Source of the DNA: CBDFMR01 sp965249765
Lineage (GTDB): Bacteria; Bacteroidota; Bacteroidia; Chitinophagales; Saprospiraceae
Direction of reading: 5' to 3'
NCBI GenBank assembly: GCA_965249765.1
Contig: CBDFMR010000005.1
Location: forward strand, 186,001-250,000
DNA: 64,000 nt
The notes beneath the pieces were generated by a model. That model was not told where the DNA came from. It did no database searches and saw only the letters and a list, made by a program, of their open reading frames with translations. Of the stretch, positions 21,301 through 30,034 are shown piece by piece (the first letter of the stretch is position 1; each line of letters opens with the position of its first letter). The position numbers and the translations under genes were made by a program.

Positions 21301-22347
21301 TTGAGTAAGTATTTGATCAATGCATTGAAAGTCGCGTTGTTCTTCGGCTTTGGTTTTTTCATTCTATACCTCGTCTATCAAAAGCAAGATGCAGCTTATC
21401 AAGAAGAATGCATCCTTCAAGGTATAGCAGCAAAGGACTGCTCTTTAATAGATAAGGTAATACTTGACATTAAAAGCACGCGTATATTATGGCTGGTCAT
21501 CGTGTTGTTTGCATTCATGGTTAGTAATCTCTTCAGGGCATTACGTTGGAACCAGATGATCAATGCATTGGGATATTATCCTAGATTGATTAATTCCTTT
21601 GGTACGATCATGATAGCTTACTTTGCCAACCTTGGCTTGCCTCGGTCAGGTGAGGTCTTGAGACCATTGACATTGAGTAAATATGAAGATATCCCTTTCG
21701 AGAAACTTATGGGTACCCTTGTTATAGAAAGGGCAATCGACGTTATAATGTTTGCCTTGTTTATTTGTCTGGCATTGTTGATTGAAGGTGATACTATCTG
21801 GACGTACCTGATTGACAATGGAGATTTTGGATCTAAGTTTGGCTTCCTTAGTTCATTGTGGTTTTGGTTAGTGGTCGTGTCCTGTCTGATCGGGTTGTTT
21901 CTATTTTCAAGATCAAAAGAAGGCAGTGTCTTTGGCAAACTATGGAGAAAAATTATAACATTTCTTGAGGGACTCAAAGAAGGACTTTTATCGGTCATGC
22001 ATCTTAAAAATCCAAAATTATTCATAGGGTATACGGTCGGCATCTGGATCATGTATTACCTGATGACCTATTTATGTTTCTTCTCATTTGACCCGACATC
22101 ATTATTAGGACCGCTGGAAGCCTTGGTGGTTTTTGTTTTTGGGACCATGGGATTTGTCATTCCCTCTCCCGGTGGAATGGGTACCTATCATTTCCTAGTC
22201 AATGAAAGTCTGACCCTCTACGGAATATCTCAAGGTGATGGATTTTCTTTTGCCAATATCGTCTTCTTCTCTGTTCAAATATTTGGGAACGTAGTATTCG
22301 GAATAATTAGCCTTATCTTTCTACCCATTTATAATCGGAAAAAGTGA
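21301..22347 (+). CDS. lysylphosphatidylglycerol synthase TM-like / UPF0104 membrane protein
   Basis: 348 residues, about eight hydrophobic helices. The family segment NLFRALRWNQMINALGY...YFANLGLPRSGEVLRPLTLSKYE and the later FVIPSPGGMGTYHFLVNESL match the flippase-like LPG_synthase_TM family (PF03706). TTG at 21301 is the only start near the panD stop. Its 3' end overlaps the next gene by four bases (GTGA). Probably moves a lipid-linked substrate across the inner membrane; substrate unknown. Confidence 0.85.
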   Translation: MSKYLINALKVALFFGFGFFILYLVYQKQDAAYQEECILQGIAAKDCSLIDKVILDIKSTRILWLVIVLFAFMVSNLFRALRWNQMINALGYYPRLINSFGTIMIAYFANLGLPRSGEVLRPLTLSKYEDIPFEKLMGTLVIERAIDVIMFALFICLALLIEGDTIWTYLIDNGDFGSKFGFLSSLWFWLVVVSCLIGLFLFSRSKEGSVFGKLWRKIITFLEGLKEGLLSVMHLKNPKLFIGYTVGIWIMYYLMTYLCFFSFDPTSLLGPLEALVVFVFGTMGFVIPSPGGMGTYHFLVNESLTLYGISQGDGFSFANIVFFSVQIFGNVVFGIISLIFLPIYNRKK

Positions 22348-22823
22348 AGACAGCCAGTGACAAAATATTGACCTACGAGCAAGTGGGAGAAACCATCCAG
22401 AAATTAAAAAAGGAGGAAAAGACAATCGTATTTACCAATGGATGTTTTGACCTACTCCATAAGGGGCACATTTACTACCTTGAGGAAGCAGCGTCACTGG
22501 GTGATGCATTGATCGTCGGTGTCAATTCTGATGCATCGGTAAAAAGACTCAAAGGCGAAGACAGACCTGTAAAGGATGAGGATACGAGAGCTTTATGTCT
22601 GGCCGCAATGCAGCATATACATTATGTAATCATCTTCGAAGAAGACACACCGTTATGGTTGATCAAAGAGATCAATCCAGATATTCTAGTAAAGGGAGGA
22701 GACTGGTCAGCAGATCAGATCGTAGGATCTGACCACGTATTATCCTATGGAGGAAAGGTCCAGAGTCTAAGTTTTCATGATGGTGAGTCTTCGACCCAGT
22801 TGATAGATAAAATGAAATCATAA
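22344..22823 (+). CDS. D-glycero-beta-D-manno-heptose 1-phosphate adenylyltransferase-like protein
   Basis: 159 residues, single nucleotidyltransferase domain. FTNGCFDLLHKGHIYYLEEA carries the HxGH motif and GVNSDASVKRLKG follows, as in the C-terminal (RfaE2) half of HldE. Transfers AMP to a sugar phosphate in ADP-heptose synthesis, an LPS core precursor. GTG start overlapping the upstream stop; its own stop is followed at once by the Nif3 ATG (TAATG). Confidence 0.9.
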   Translation: MKTASDKILTYEQVGETIQKLKKEEKTIVFTNGCFDLLHKGHIYYLEEAASLGDALIVGVNSDASVKRLKGEDRPVKDEDTRALCLAAMQHIHYVIIFEEDTPLWLIKEINPDILVKGGDWSADQIVGSDHVLSYGGKVQSLSFHDGESSTQLIDKMKS

Positions 22824-23611
22824 TGGAATTCAAGATAATAGATATAAAAGCACATCTCGATAGCATTGCACCTCCTGATTATCAAGAGGATTATGACAAC
22901 GCTGGATTGATTGTCGGAGATCCTGATCAAGTGGTGGCGGGTGTCCTTGTATGTCTGGATTCCATAGAGGGTGTCATAGATGAGGCAATAGAGCTGGGAT
23001 GCAACATGGTCGTTGCACATCACCCGATCATTTTCTCGGGTCTCAAGTCATTGACTTATGCGGATTATATTGAAAAGACGGTAATAAAGGCCATTAAACA
23101 TGATGTAGCCATTTTTGCTATCCATACTAATCTAGATAATGTCTTAAAAAATGGGGTAAATGAAAAAATCGCCCGTACCCTAGGCATGACGAATGTTGAA
23201 ATCCTTGCCCCTAAAGAGGACTCAGGCATAGGCTCTGGTTGCATTGGCTTACTAAACTCACCGATGGATGAACGTGAATTCTTGAACCATCTTAAAAAGA
23301 CCATGAAAACCGATTGTATCAAACATACCGAGCTAATGGGAAAGCCCATAAGTCGTGTGGCTCTTTGTGGGGGGTCAGGCAGTTTTCTACTGGGTGAGGC
23401 CATATCTCAGAATGCTGACATTTTTATCTCTGGAGATTTTAAGTATCACCAGTTCTTTGATTCAAACGGGAAAATAGTCATCGCAGACATTGGTCATTAT
23501 GAGTCAGAACAATATACAATCGATCTCTTGAGTGGCCTTTTAAAGGAGAAATTTCCTACCTTTGCGACCCATTGCACAAAAATTAATACAAATCCTATAA
23601 AATATTACTGA
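22823..23611 (+). CDS. Nif3-like dinuclear metal centre protein
   Basis: 262 residues. Metal-binding features of the Nif3/YbgI/YqfO family are present: YDNAGLIVGDP, VVAHHPIIFSGLK, AIHTNLDNV, and ADIGHYESEQ. This family is often labelled GTP cyclohydrolase I type 2 but its reaction is not firmly known. It is followed by the zinc-ribbon coiled-coil gene, an arrangement common in Bacteroidota. The gap is 3 bp. Confidence 0.92.
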   Translation: MEFKIIDIKAHLDSIAPPDYQEDYDNAGLIVGDPDQVVAGVLVCLDSIEGVIDEAIELGCNMVVAHHPIIFSGLKSLTYADYIEKTVIKAIKHDVAIFAIHTNLDNVLKNGVNEKIARTLGMTNVEILAPKEDSGIGSGCIGLLNSPMDEREFLNHLKKTMKTDCIKHTELMGKPISRVALCGGSGSFLLGEAISQNADIFISGDFKYHQFFDSNGKIVIADIGHYESEQYTIDLLSGLLKEKFPTFATHCTKINTNPIKYY

Positions 23612-23614
23612 TTT

Positions 23615-24373
23615 ATGGCTACTAAAACCAAAGAACTTAGTGTCGTAGACAAGCTTACGCAACTCTATAGCCTACAGCAAATTGACTCGAGCATCGACCA
23701 AATTGCTGTACTGAAAGGTGAATTGCCTATGGAAGTAAGTGATCTCGAAGACGAGCTAACAGGCCTCAAAACTAGAATAGCAAGACTCGAGGAAAACGCG
23801 GCTGATATAGATGCCGAAATAACCAAGCATAAGACCAACATCAAAGAGTCACAGACGCTCATCAAGAAATACGATAAGCAACTTAAAGATGTCAAGAACA
23901 ATCGTGAGTATGACGCTTTGACAAAGGAAATCGAGCTTCAAAACCTTGAAATCCAGTTATCGGAAAAGAAGATCGGTGAAGAAAATGCTAAGAAAGCAAC
24001 GAAAAATACAGCACTTGATGCATCTAAAGAAAAACTAGCTTCTCGTGAGAAAGATCTGGAAGCAAAGAAGGTAGAACTAGAAAAGATCATCAAGAAAACT
24101 GAAAAAGAAGAAAGAAAACTGAGAAAAGAGTCAAAGGTATTTAGAGATCAACTAGATGACAGACTTGTAGGTGCTTACGATAAGATTCGTACCAGCTATC
24201 GCAATGGTCTGGCTGTTGCAACAGTAAAAAGAGATGCTTGTGGAGGATGCTTCAACAGAATACCACCACAGCTACAGATAGAGATTAAATCTCGTAAAAA
24301 AGTAATTGCCTGTGAGCACTGCGGAAGAGTGCTTGTCGATGACGAGATCGCAGGTATAGAAACAGAAGAATGA
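23615..24373 (+). CDS. coiled-coil zinc-ribbon protein (C4-type, DUF164-like)
   Basis: 252 residues. Residues about 30-190 form a long charged coiled coil; the C-terminus holds two CxxC knuckles, ACGGCFNRIPPQ and CEHCGRVL, the hallmark of C4-type zinc-ribbon proteins of this family. Likely a nucleic-acid or protein-binding factor, with no known enzymatic role. Ends at a clear terminator before the TPR gene. Confidence 0.9.
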   Translation: MATKTKELSVVDKLTQLYSLQQIDSSIDQIAVLKGELPMEVSDLEDELTGLKTRIARLEENAADIDAEITKHKTNIKESQTLIKKYDKQLKDVKNNREYDALTKEIELQNLEIQLSEKKIGEENAKKATKNTALDASKEKLASREKDLEAKKVELEKIIKKTEKEERKLRKESKVFRDQLDDRLVGAYDKIRTSYRNGLAVATVKRDACGGCFNRIPPQLQIEIKSRKKVIACEHCGRVLVDDEIAGIETEE

Positions 24374-24395
24374 TTCTTTAAAAGAAAGTTAAAGT

Positions 24396-24425
24396 AAGCC
24401 TCGATTTTGTGATCGGGGCTTTTTT
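24396..24425 (+). terminator. rho-independent terminator, T-run touching next start codon
   Basis: AAGCCTCGAT/GATCGGGGCTT with a TTTGT loop and six Ts that run directly into the ATG of the TPR gene at 24426. It ends the panC to zinc-ribbon gene series. Confidence 0.8.
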
Positions 24426-25946
24426 ATGAATATTCATCACTCAATTAGCGTTAGAAAGTACGTGCAGAGAATTTTACTTGTAATAATTATTATCATGTCA
24501 GTGCAGATGGCCTCTTTGACGGCCTCTCATTTTCATGAAACGCCCGCCATTCGTCAGGCCTACAAGGCGACGATAGAATTGAGGTTTGATGATGCCCACT
24601 CTATCCTTGATCAAATCAAAATAGAAGACCCTGAAAACATGTTGGTTATCCTCATCGAGGACTACATCGATTTCTTCACCGTCTTTATCAATGAAGACAA
24701 GAAAGAATTTGACAAACTAAAGAAAAACAAGAAGGCTCGCATCAAACAGATAAAGAAATACGGTGACAAGTCATCACCATATTATCTCTTTTCTCAGGCT
24801 GAGATTGAGCTACACTGGGCTGTAGCTCGTGCAAAATTTGAAGAGTTTCTCACCGCCTCAGGAGAGGCGTACAACGCATATAAACTCTTAAACAAGAACG
24901 TAAAGCTACATCCAGATTTCATTGCAAATAAGAAGAGTCTTAGTGCCATCCATGCGTTGGCTGAGACGATCCCTGGCTTGTTTAGATTTGTATTCGGAAT
25001 AGATGGCTCGATAGAACAAGGTACAAGGGAAATAACAGAGGTCATTAAATATACTGAGGAGAATGATTTCCTTTTCAGGGAAGAAGCAGCGGCCATCTAC
25101 GCATATATCTTGTATTTTCAAAACAACAAGAAGGAGGAGGCGTGGCAGTATCTTGAGCATGCTGGTCTTGACCCTACTAGCAGCTCCCTTGTCAACTTCC
25201 TCATGGCGTCATTTGCTCTAAAAGTCGGTGAGAATGAAAAAGCACTTGACATTCTTCTGACCCGACCCATGGATGGAGGTCGATTGCCATTCTACTATTT
25301 GGATTTTCTAGAAGGTCGAGCAAGGTTATACAAGTTAGATCCCAAGGCAAAGGTCTATCTCGAAAAGTTTCTCGATAACTTCAAAGGTCGCCACTACATC
25401 AAAGAAGCATATCAGAAGCTGGCATGGTACGAGCTATTGATTAGTGAAGATATTGCTGCGTACAAGTACTACATGGCACGTTGTCAAGACCAAGGTCACG
25501 ATCTTGTAGATGAAGACAAGCAAGCCCTCAAGGAAGCCAAGGATAAAACGATCCCCATACCCGACCTTTTGAGAGCGAGACTATTGTATGATGGTGGATA
25601 TTATGAACAAGCTTATAATCTATTGGCCCGAAAATCCTATGTCCTGGAATCACATGAATCGACCGAGCTAGAGTATTTCTATAGACTGGGGAGGGTAACT
25701 CATGCACTGGGGAATTATGTCGATGCCTTGTCATACTATGACTCGACGATCGACAAGGGTGAGAATGACAAGTCGCACTACGCTTGTAATGCAGCCCTAC
25801 AATGTGGCCTCATCTACGAGTCACAAAGCAAGAAAGGTCAGGCCAAAAAATATTTCAAGAAGTGTCTCGCCATGTCTCCAAAAGAGTACAAGAACAGCAT
25901 TCACCAAAAGGCCAAGTCAGGGCTGGAGAGGATTGGCGAGGACTAG
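24426..25946 (+). CDS. secreted tetratricopeptide repeat protein
   Basis: 506 residues. A hydrophobic N-terminal segment (about 14-31) after two basic residues looks like a signal peptide. The body is helical throughout, with TPR-like pairs such as LEYFYRLGRVTHALGNYVDALSYYDSTIDKG and AALQCGLIYESQSKKGQAKKYFKKCLAMSP near the C-terminus. Probably a periplasmic or outer-membrane-associated scaffold. The ATG abuts the preceding terminator, so its own promoter must overlap the zinc-ribbon 3' region or it depends on read-through. No enzymatic motif. Confidence 0.8.
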   Translation: MNIHHSISVRKYVQRILLVIIIIMSVQMASLTASHFHETPAIRQAYKATIELRFDDAHSILDQIKIEDPENMLVILIEDYIDFFTVFINEDKKEFDKLKKNKKARIKQIKKYGDKSSPYYLFSQAEIELHWAVARAKFEEFLTASGEAYNAYKLLNKNVKLHPDFIANKKSLSAIHALAETIPGLFRFVFGIDGSIEQGTREITEVIKYTEENDFLFREEAAAIYAYILYFQNNKKEEAWQYLEHAGLDPTSSSLVNFLMASFALKVGENEKALDILLTRPMDGGRLPFYYLDFLEGRARLYKLDPKAKVYLEKFLDNFKGRHYIKEAYQKLAWYELLISEDIAAYKYYMARCQDQGHDLVDEDKQALKEAKDKTIPIPDLLRARLLYDGGYYEQAYNLLARKSYVLESHESTELEYFYRLGRVTHALGNYVDALSYYDSTIDKGENDKSHYACNAALQCGLIYESQSKKGQAKKYFKKCLAMSPKEYKNSIHQKAKSGLERIGED

Positions 25947-26268
25947 GTTTTTCATGTGCCTGAAATAGCAAGAATCAGGGCAACCCATCAAGTCTTCACA
26001 TTATTGGCGATAACGAATAATGTGTATTTTATCACACTATTGGAATGAAAAGCATACAGTTGCTGTATAATACTTTATTAATGGAATTCAAACGAGAAGA
26101 ATTGTATCAAAAATAACATCAAAGTAAAGCATTGACATTACTATTACGTTTTTGGAAGAAAAAATACGAGAATTCCCAAAAACATTATTATGTCTTGTAT
26201 TGGAAGTGATTGATTGTCTACTGATATGGGCCATCCTCAACCCTAATCTTCGGACATTGTCCCCGTGG
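25947..26268. other. intergenic region without recognised features
   Basis: A+T-rich spacer after the TPR gene; I see no gene, repeat or clear hairpin in it. Confidence 0.5.
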
Positions 26269-26573
26269 TTAATCTTCTAACTCGGCGTACCTGCTCTCCC
26301 TCTCTTTTAAGGAGGCAAATGCTTCTGAGTAGGTTGTACCACCTTCTTGGAAGCAGCGCAATTTCTTATTATTCTAGATTGCGTTGCCTCTTGTGCCGGG
26401 CTATTTGATCTTGCTTCACTTTCTTGGACAGCGGCCGCTCCTGCATAGATTTTACCGCCTCTTCTGAAGCCTGACTGCTCTTCTTGTGAAAATCGTTTAA
26501 ATATCCGTCTGCCCTCAGTGATTTCTTGTATTTCATCTGATATCGTTCTTGCTAATTTAGATAACGCAATCAA
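26269..26573 (-). pseudogene. small protein of unknown family, frameshifted
   Basis: On the minus strand, TTG at 26573 follows GGAG. The frame reads ALSKLARTISDEIQEITEGR, ...FSQEEQSGFRRGGKIYAGAAAVQE..., and then degenerates near 26365-26380. A -1 shift at AATAATAAGAAATT restores a protein-like ending, QEGGTTYSEAFASLKERESR, up to a stop at 26269. Base composition of this stretch is more G+C-rich than its flanks. The family is not recognised; it may be a remnant of a mobile or accessory gene. Confidence 0.4.
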
Positions 26574-26849
26574 AATTCTCCAATAAAACTAATTAATCAA
26601 TCTGTCAATGAGATATAGTTAATTCCTCGTAAATCAATAACACAACTAGTATCAATATTGGACTTTCGACCATTGAAATGGATACATAACAGGTTCAAGT
26701 GTTAAGTTTATCAAAACAAAATTGCTGAAATATGCACTTGAGTCAACCTGCAAATATTCATCCAATGGTTACAATGATGATAATGCGACGACCAAAACGA
26801 CAACCAAAAATAAACAGCCCTATAAATCAATGACTTACAGGTTTTTTTG

Positions 26850-26923
26850 TAGCGTGAGAGTGACTTGAACACTCGACCTCCGGATTATGAATCCGACGCT
26901 CTAACCAGCTGAGCTACCACGCC
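26850..26923 (-). tRNA. tRNA-Met(CAU)
   Basis: 74-nt cloverleaf on the minus strand: acceptor GGCGTGG, D-arm GCTCAGCTGGTTAGAGC, anticodon loop TTCATAA, T-arm GAGTGTTCAAGTCACTC, no encoded CCA. Elongator Met is the plain reading; CAU is also used by a lysidine-modified Ile2 tRNA, which sequence alone does not exclude. Confidence 0.93.
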
Positions 26924-27064
26924 ATGCATAAATATTCCCAATTCTCATCGGGAGTAAAAATCGGCGCAAATATAGTCTATTTGTTATTTTGACGCAATCA
27001 TTCCAATACTGATATCATACATTATCTTAATAGATTATTGATAGCTTTACAAAAAAAATAGACA

Positions 27065-27847
27065 TTGGTATTTCCCATAGGTGACGATCAGATAAGAGGT
27101 GGACATAAGCCTTATTTTGCGTATGGCTTCATAGCACTTAATGTAGCAATATTCCTTTTACAACTAACCTCTCCAGGGCAGCTTGTCTGTGAATGGGCAG
27201 CCATTCCTGATGAGATACTCACCGGCAACCGATGGATTACTGTGCTTACCTCTATGTTTATGCATGGCGGCTGGATGCACCTCATCGGAAACATGATGTT
27301 TCTATGGGTTTTTGCAGACAACATCGAAGCGACCATTGGTAATTTCAATTTTATGGGTTTCTATCTCCTTGGTGGACTAGCGGGATCTCTAGCACATATA
27401 TTTTTTAGTACCGGCGGTGTAGGAGCTGTTGACTGTTGTACTCCTTGCTCTAATCTCAACCCTTGTCCTACAACTGCAGTGGCAGGTCAGGTGGTGGCTT
27501 GTGCGAGGTACATCCCAGCTCTGGGCGCCAGTGGTGCTATCTCGGCAGTGCTGGGAGCATACTTGGTTATGTTTCCAAAATCCAATATCAAAGTGTTCTT
27601 CTTCTTCCGAGTCATATACATGTCTGCTTTTATATTCTTGGGGCTGTGGTTTGTTCAACAACTCATTCCAGGTCTTAGCGGCGGTGGTGGTGGAGTCGCC
27701 TGGTGGGCACACATTGGTGGATTTGTCTTTGGAGTCTTGGTAGGTTTAGTAGCTAGAAAGTCATATCTAAAGACTGCCAGTCCAACATCACCAGCGCCAC
27801 CAGCTCTTCAGAAAACACCTGTGGACGACGACGATAGTTACGTTTAG
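27065..27847 (+). CDS. rhomboid family intramembrane serine protease
   Basis: 260 residues, six or more hydrophobic helices. Catalytic Ser is in GASGAISAVLGAY and the His in AHIGGFVFGVLVG; the HGGWMHLIGNMMFLWVFADNIE segment after helix 1 is the usual rhomboid L1/TM2 block. A loop with several cysteines (DCCTPCSNLNPC and a later VACARY) sits between helices 3 and 4, just before the catalytic Ser, and is not usual. Cuts membrane protein substrates; targets unknown. TTG at 27065 is the start. Confidence 0.92.
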   Translation: MVFPIGDDQIRGGHKPYFAYGFIALNVAIFLLQLTSPGQLVCEWAAIPDEILTGNRWITVLTSMFMHGGWMHLIGNMMFLWVFADNIEATIGNFNFMGFYLLGGLAGSLAHIFFSTGGVGAVDCCTPCSNLNPCPTTAVAGQVVACARYIPALGASGAISAVLGAYLVMFPKSNIKVFFFFRVIYMSAFIFLGLWFVQQLIPGLSGGGGGVAWWAHIGGFVFGVLVGLVARKSYLKTASPTSPAPPALQKTPVDDDDSYV

Positions 27848-27869
27848 TCAATCTTAGATTATATGGCGA

Positions 27870-27888
27870 ATACCATAGGTTATGGTAT
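27870..27888. promoter_or_regulatory. palindrome downstream of the rhomboid gene
   Basis: ATACCATA-GGT-TATGGTAT is a perfect inverted repeat (8+3+8). It is embedded in a near direct repeat ATATGGC(G)AATACCA at 27861 and about 27892. It could be a regulator site or a weak terminator; the rest of the 27848-28157 gap holds the terminator at 28061. Confidence 0.35.
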
Positions 27889-28060
27889 ACTATATGGCAA
27901 TACCACATGTTTTTCCGTCTTTAATACTTTCTTAAACCTTCTGTTAAACAAGTTTTAATCCGTTTTCAAATGATAACCTGCCTACCCTTCTATCAGTCTT
28001 AAGGGTACATGACATTAAAAACATATAGCTTGTTTTAATTTGTATTTGATCAGCATTACT

Positions 28061-28092
28061 AAGGGTCTTTCAGAAGTGAAAGGCCCTTTTTA
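28061..28092 (+). terminator. rho-independent terminator before the kynurenine block
   Basis: AAGGGTCTTTCA/TGAAAGGCCCTT with a GAAG loop and a run of five Ts. It insulates the catabolic genes from the rhomboid transcript. Confidence 0.75.
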
Positions 28093-28157
28093 TTTGGGGC
28101 TTTTACATTATTAAAGCGGATATAATTGTTGTAAATTTCCCGCAAATAGAACTAGAC

Positions 28158-28574
28158 ATGCAGCCAACCAGTAAAGTCCTCAAAGACAAGGCGACGCCTC
28201 GTGGAAAGTATCCGCATCTCAAACGAGTAGGTGATTTTATCTATGTCTCTGGAACGAGTAGTAGAAATCCTGATAATACTATTACTGGAGCTCAAGTAGA
28301 TCACCTAGGCACCGCATCTCTCGATATCAAATCTCAAACCAAAGCCGTCTTAGAAAACATTGATTCTATCTTACAAACTGAGGGGGCTAGCCTAAAAGAT
28401 GTCGTAGACGTTACTTCTTTTTTGGTAAACATGAATGATTTTGGAGAATATAATGAAGTATATGGTCAGCACTTTGATCATACCGGACCTACTCGTACCA
28501 CCGTCGCGGTTCATCAACTCCCCCACCCTCATTTACTGATCGAAATTAAAGTCATCGCCTTTAAACCTCAATAG
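28158..28574 (+). CDS. RidA-family 2-aminomuconate deaminase
   Basis: 138 residues, a YjgF/RidA fold with GKYPHLKRVGDFIYVSGTSSRNPDN, SLKDVVDVTSFLVNMNDFGEYNEVYGQHF and a final LIEIKVIAF. In the 2-aminomuconate branch of 3-hydroxyanthranilate breakdown this family removes the amino group of 2-aminomuconate. Assignment rests on context: the next genes are its semialdehyde dehydrogenase and ACMS decarboxylase. As the fold is shared with generic enamine deaminases, a broader role remains possible. Confidence 0.82.
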   Translation: MQPTSKVLKDKATPRGKYPHLKRVGDFIYVSGTSSRNPDNTITGAQVDHLGTASLDIKSQTKAVLENIDSILQTEGASLKDVVDVTSFLVNMNDFGEYNEVYGQHFDHTGPTRTTVAVHQLPHPHLLIEIKVIAFKPQ

Positions 28575-28597
28575 AATTAATTCTACAATCCAGAAGC

Positions 28598-30034
28598 ATG
28601 CACTTACTTAATTATATTAATGGCAAATTAGTCCCACCCCTTGTCAAGAAACATCTTGATAATTATGAGCCAGCGACCGGTGAGATATATAGTTACATTC
28701 CTGATTCTCAGGCCGACGACGTGGAGAATGCATACCAGGCTGCTAAAGATGCTTTCCCAGGATGGTCTGCCCTTTCCATAGAAAAACGATCAGCCTATTT
28801 GCACAAAATTGCGAATGGTATAGATGCCAGATTTGATGAACTCGCTGAGGCTGAATCAAAGGACAATGGAAAGCCTCTCGCCTTGGCAAAGCATATTGAT
28901 ATTCCAAGGGCCGCGGCCAATTTCAGGTTTTACGCCAATGCAATCACGCAGTTTGCCTCGGAATCACACGAGTCATATGGATCTATAAATTATACGCTTC
29001 GACATCCTATAGGTGTCGTAGGCTGCATATCTCCATGGAATCTACCGTTGTATTTATTTAGCTGGAAGATAGCACCGGCATTGGTGACTGGGAATACGGT
29101 GGTGGCTAAACCATCAGAGGTCACTCCCCTGTCTGCCTATCTCCTCAGTGAGATCTGTAAAGAGGTGGGACTTCCACCCGGCATATTGAATATAGTCCAT
29201 GGTAGTGGTCTAGGAGTAGGAGAACCCATTGTAAAACATCCACACATCAAAGCCATCTCATTTACGGGTGGTACAAAGACTGGCGAGCGGATAGCCTCCA
29301 TTGCAGCACCTATGTTCAAGAAGCTATCCTTAGAGTTGGGTGGGAAAAATCCCAATATAATCTTTGCGGATTGTGACTATGACCGCATGCTTTCTACCAC
29401 CGTAAAATCATCCTTTGCCAATCAAGGTCAAATTTGTCTCTGTGGGTCAAGAATTCTTGTAGAAGAGTCAATCTTTGAAAAATTTAAGGACGACTTTATA
29501 AAAAAAGTTGATCAACTGACCATCGGTGATCCTTCAACAGATGTTAATCTGGGGGCTGTCGTATCGAAAGGACATATGAATAAAATACTTTCTTGCATCG
29601 AGCTTGCCAAGGAAGAAGGAGGCACCGTTCTCACTGGCGGGCACCGAATCATCCTAGACCCACCTCATGATCAAGGATACTTCGTAGCACCTACCGTGAT
29701 AGGAGGGCTTGATGGTAAATGCAGAACGAATCAAGAGGAAATTTTTGGTCCTGTTGTTACCATCCAATCTTTTTCTAGCGAAGAGGAAGCACTTGCTCTT
29801 GCCAATGGTACACAATACGGGCTATCCTCTACGCTCTGGACTTCTAATCTAAGTCGCGCCCATCGTATGGCCGCCAAGATAGAAGCAGGCATTGTATGGA
29901 TCAATACATGGTTGTTGAGAGACTTGCGTACTCCTTTTGGAGGTATAAAGAATTCCGGAGTAGGTAGGGAAGGTGGTTTTGAGGTCTTGCGTTTCTTTAC
30001 GGAGCCTAAAAATGTGTGCATCAAATATTCTTGA
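28598..30034 (+). CDS. 2-aminomuconic semialdehyde dehydrogenase (ALDH family)
   Basis: 478 residues. Aldehyde dehydrogenase with ISPWNLPLYLFSWK, NAD-binding SFTGGTKTGERI, LELGGKNPN (catalytic Glu) and GQICLCGSR (catalytic Cys near residue 280), and the C-terminal PFGGIKNSGVGREGG. Sequence style matches the hydroxymuconic/aminomuconic semialdehyde group. It lies 23 bp after the deaminase and its stop overlaps the next ATG by one base (TGATG). It oxidises the semialdehyde produced by the decarboxylase to 2-aminomuconate. Confidence 0.87.
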   Translation: MHLLNYINGKLVPPLVKKHLDNYEPATGEIYSYIPDSQADDVENAYQAAKDAFPGWSALSIEKRSAYLHKIANGIDARFDELAEAESKDNGKPLALAKHIDIPRAAANFRFYANAITQFASESHESYGSINYTLRHPIGVVGCISPWNLPLYLFSWKIAPALVTGNTVVAKPSEVTPLSAYLLSEICKEVGLPPGILNIVHGSGLGVGEPIVKHPHIKAISFTGGTKTGERIASIAAPMFKKLSLELGGKNPNIIFADCDYDRMLSTTVKSSFANQGQICLCGSRILVEESIFEKFKDDFIKKVDQLTIGDPSTDVNLGAVVSKGHMNKILSCIELAKEEGGTVLTGGHRIILDPPHDQGYFVAPTVIGGLDGKCRTNQEEIFGPVVTIQSFSSEEEALALANGTQYGLSSTLWTSNLSRAHRMAAKIEAGIVWINTWLLRDLRTPFGGIKNSGVGREGGFEVLRFFTEPKNVCIKYS

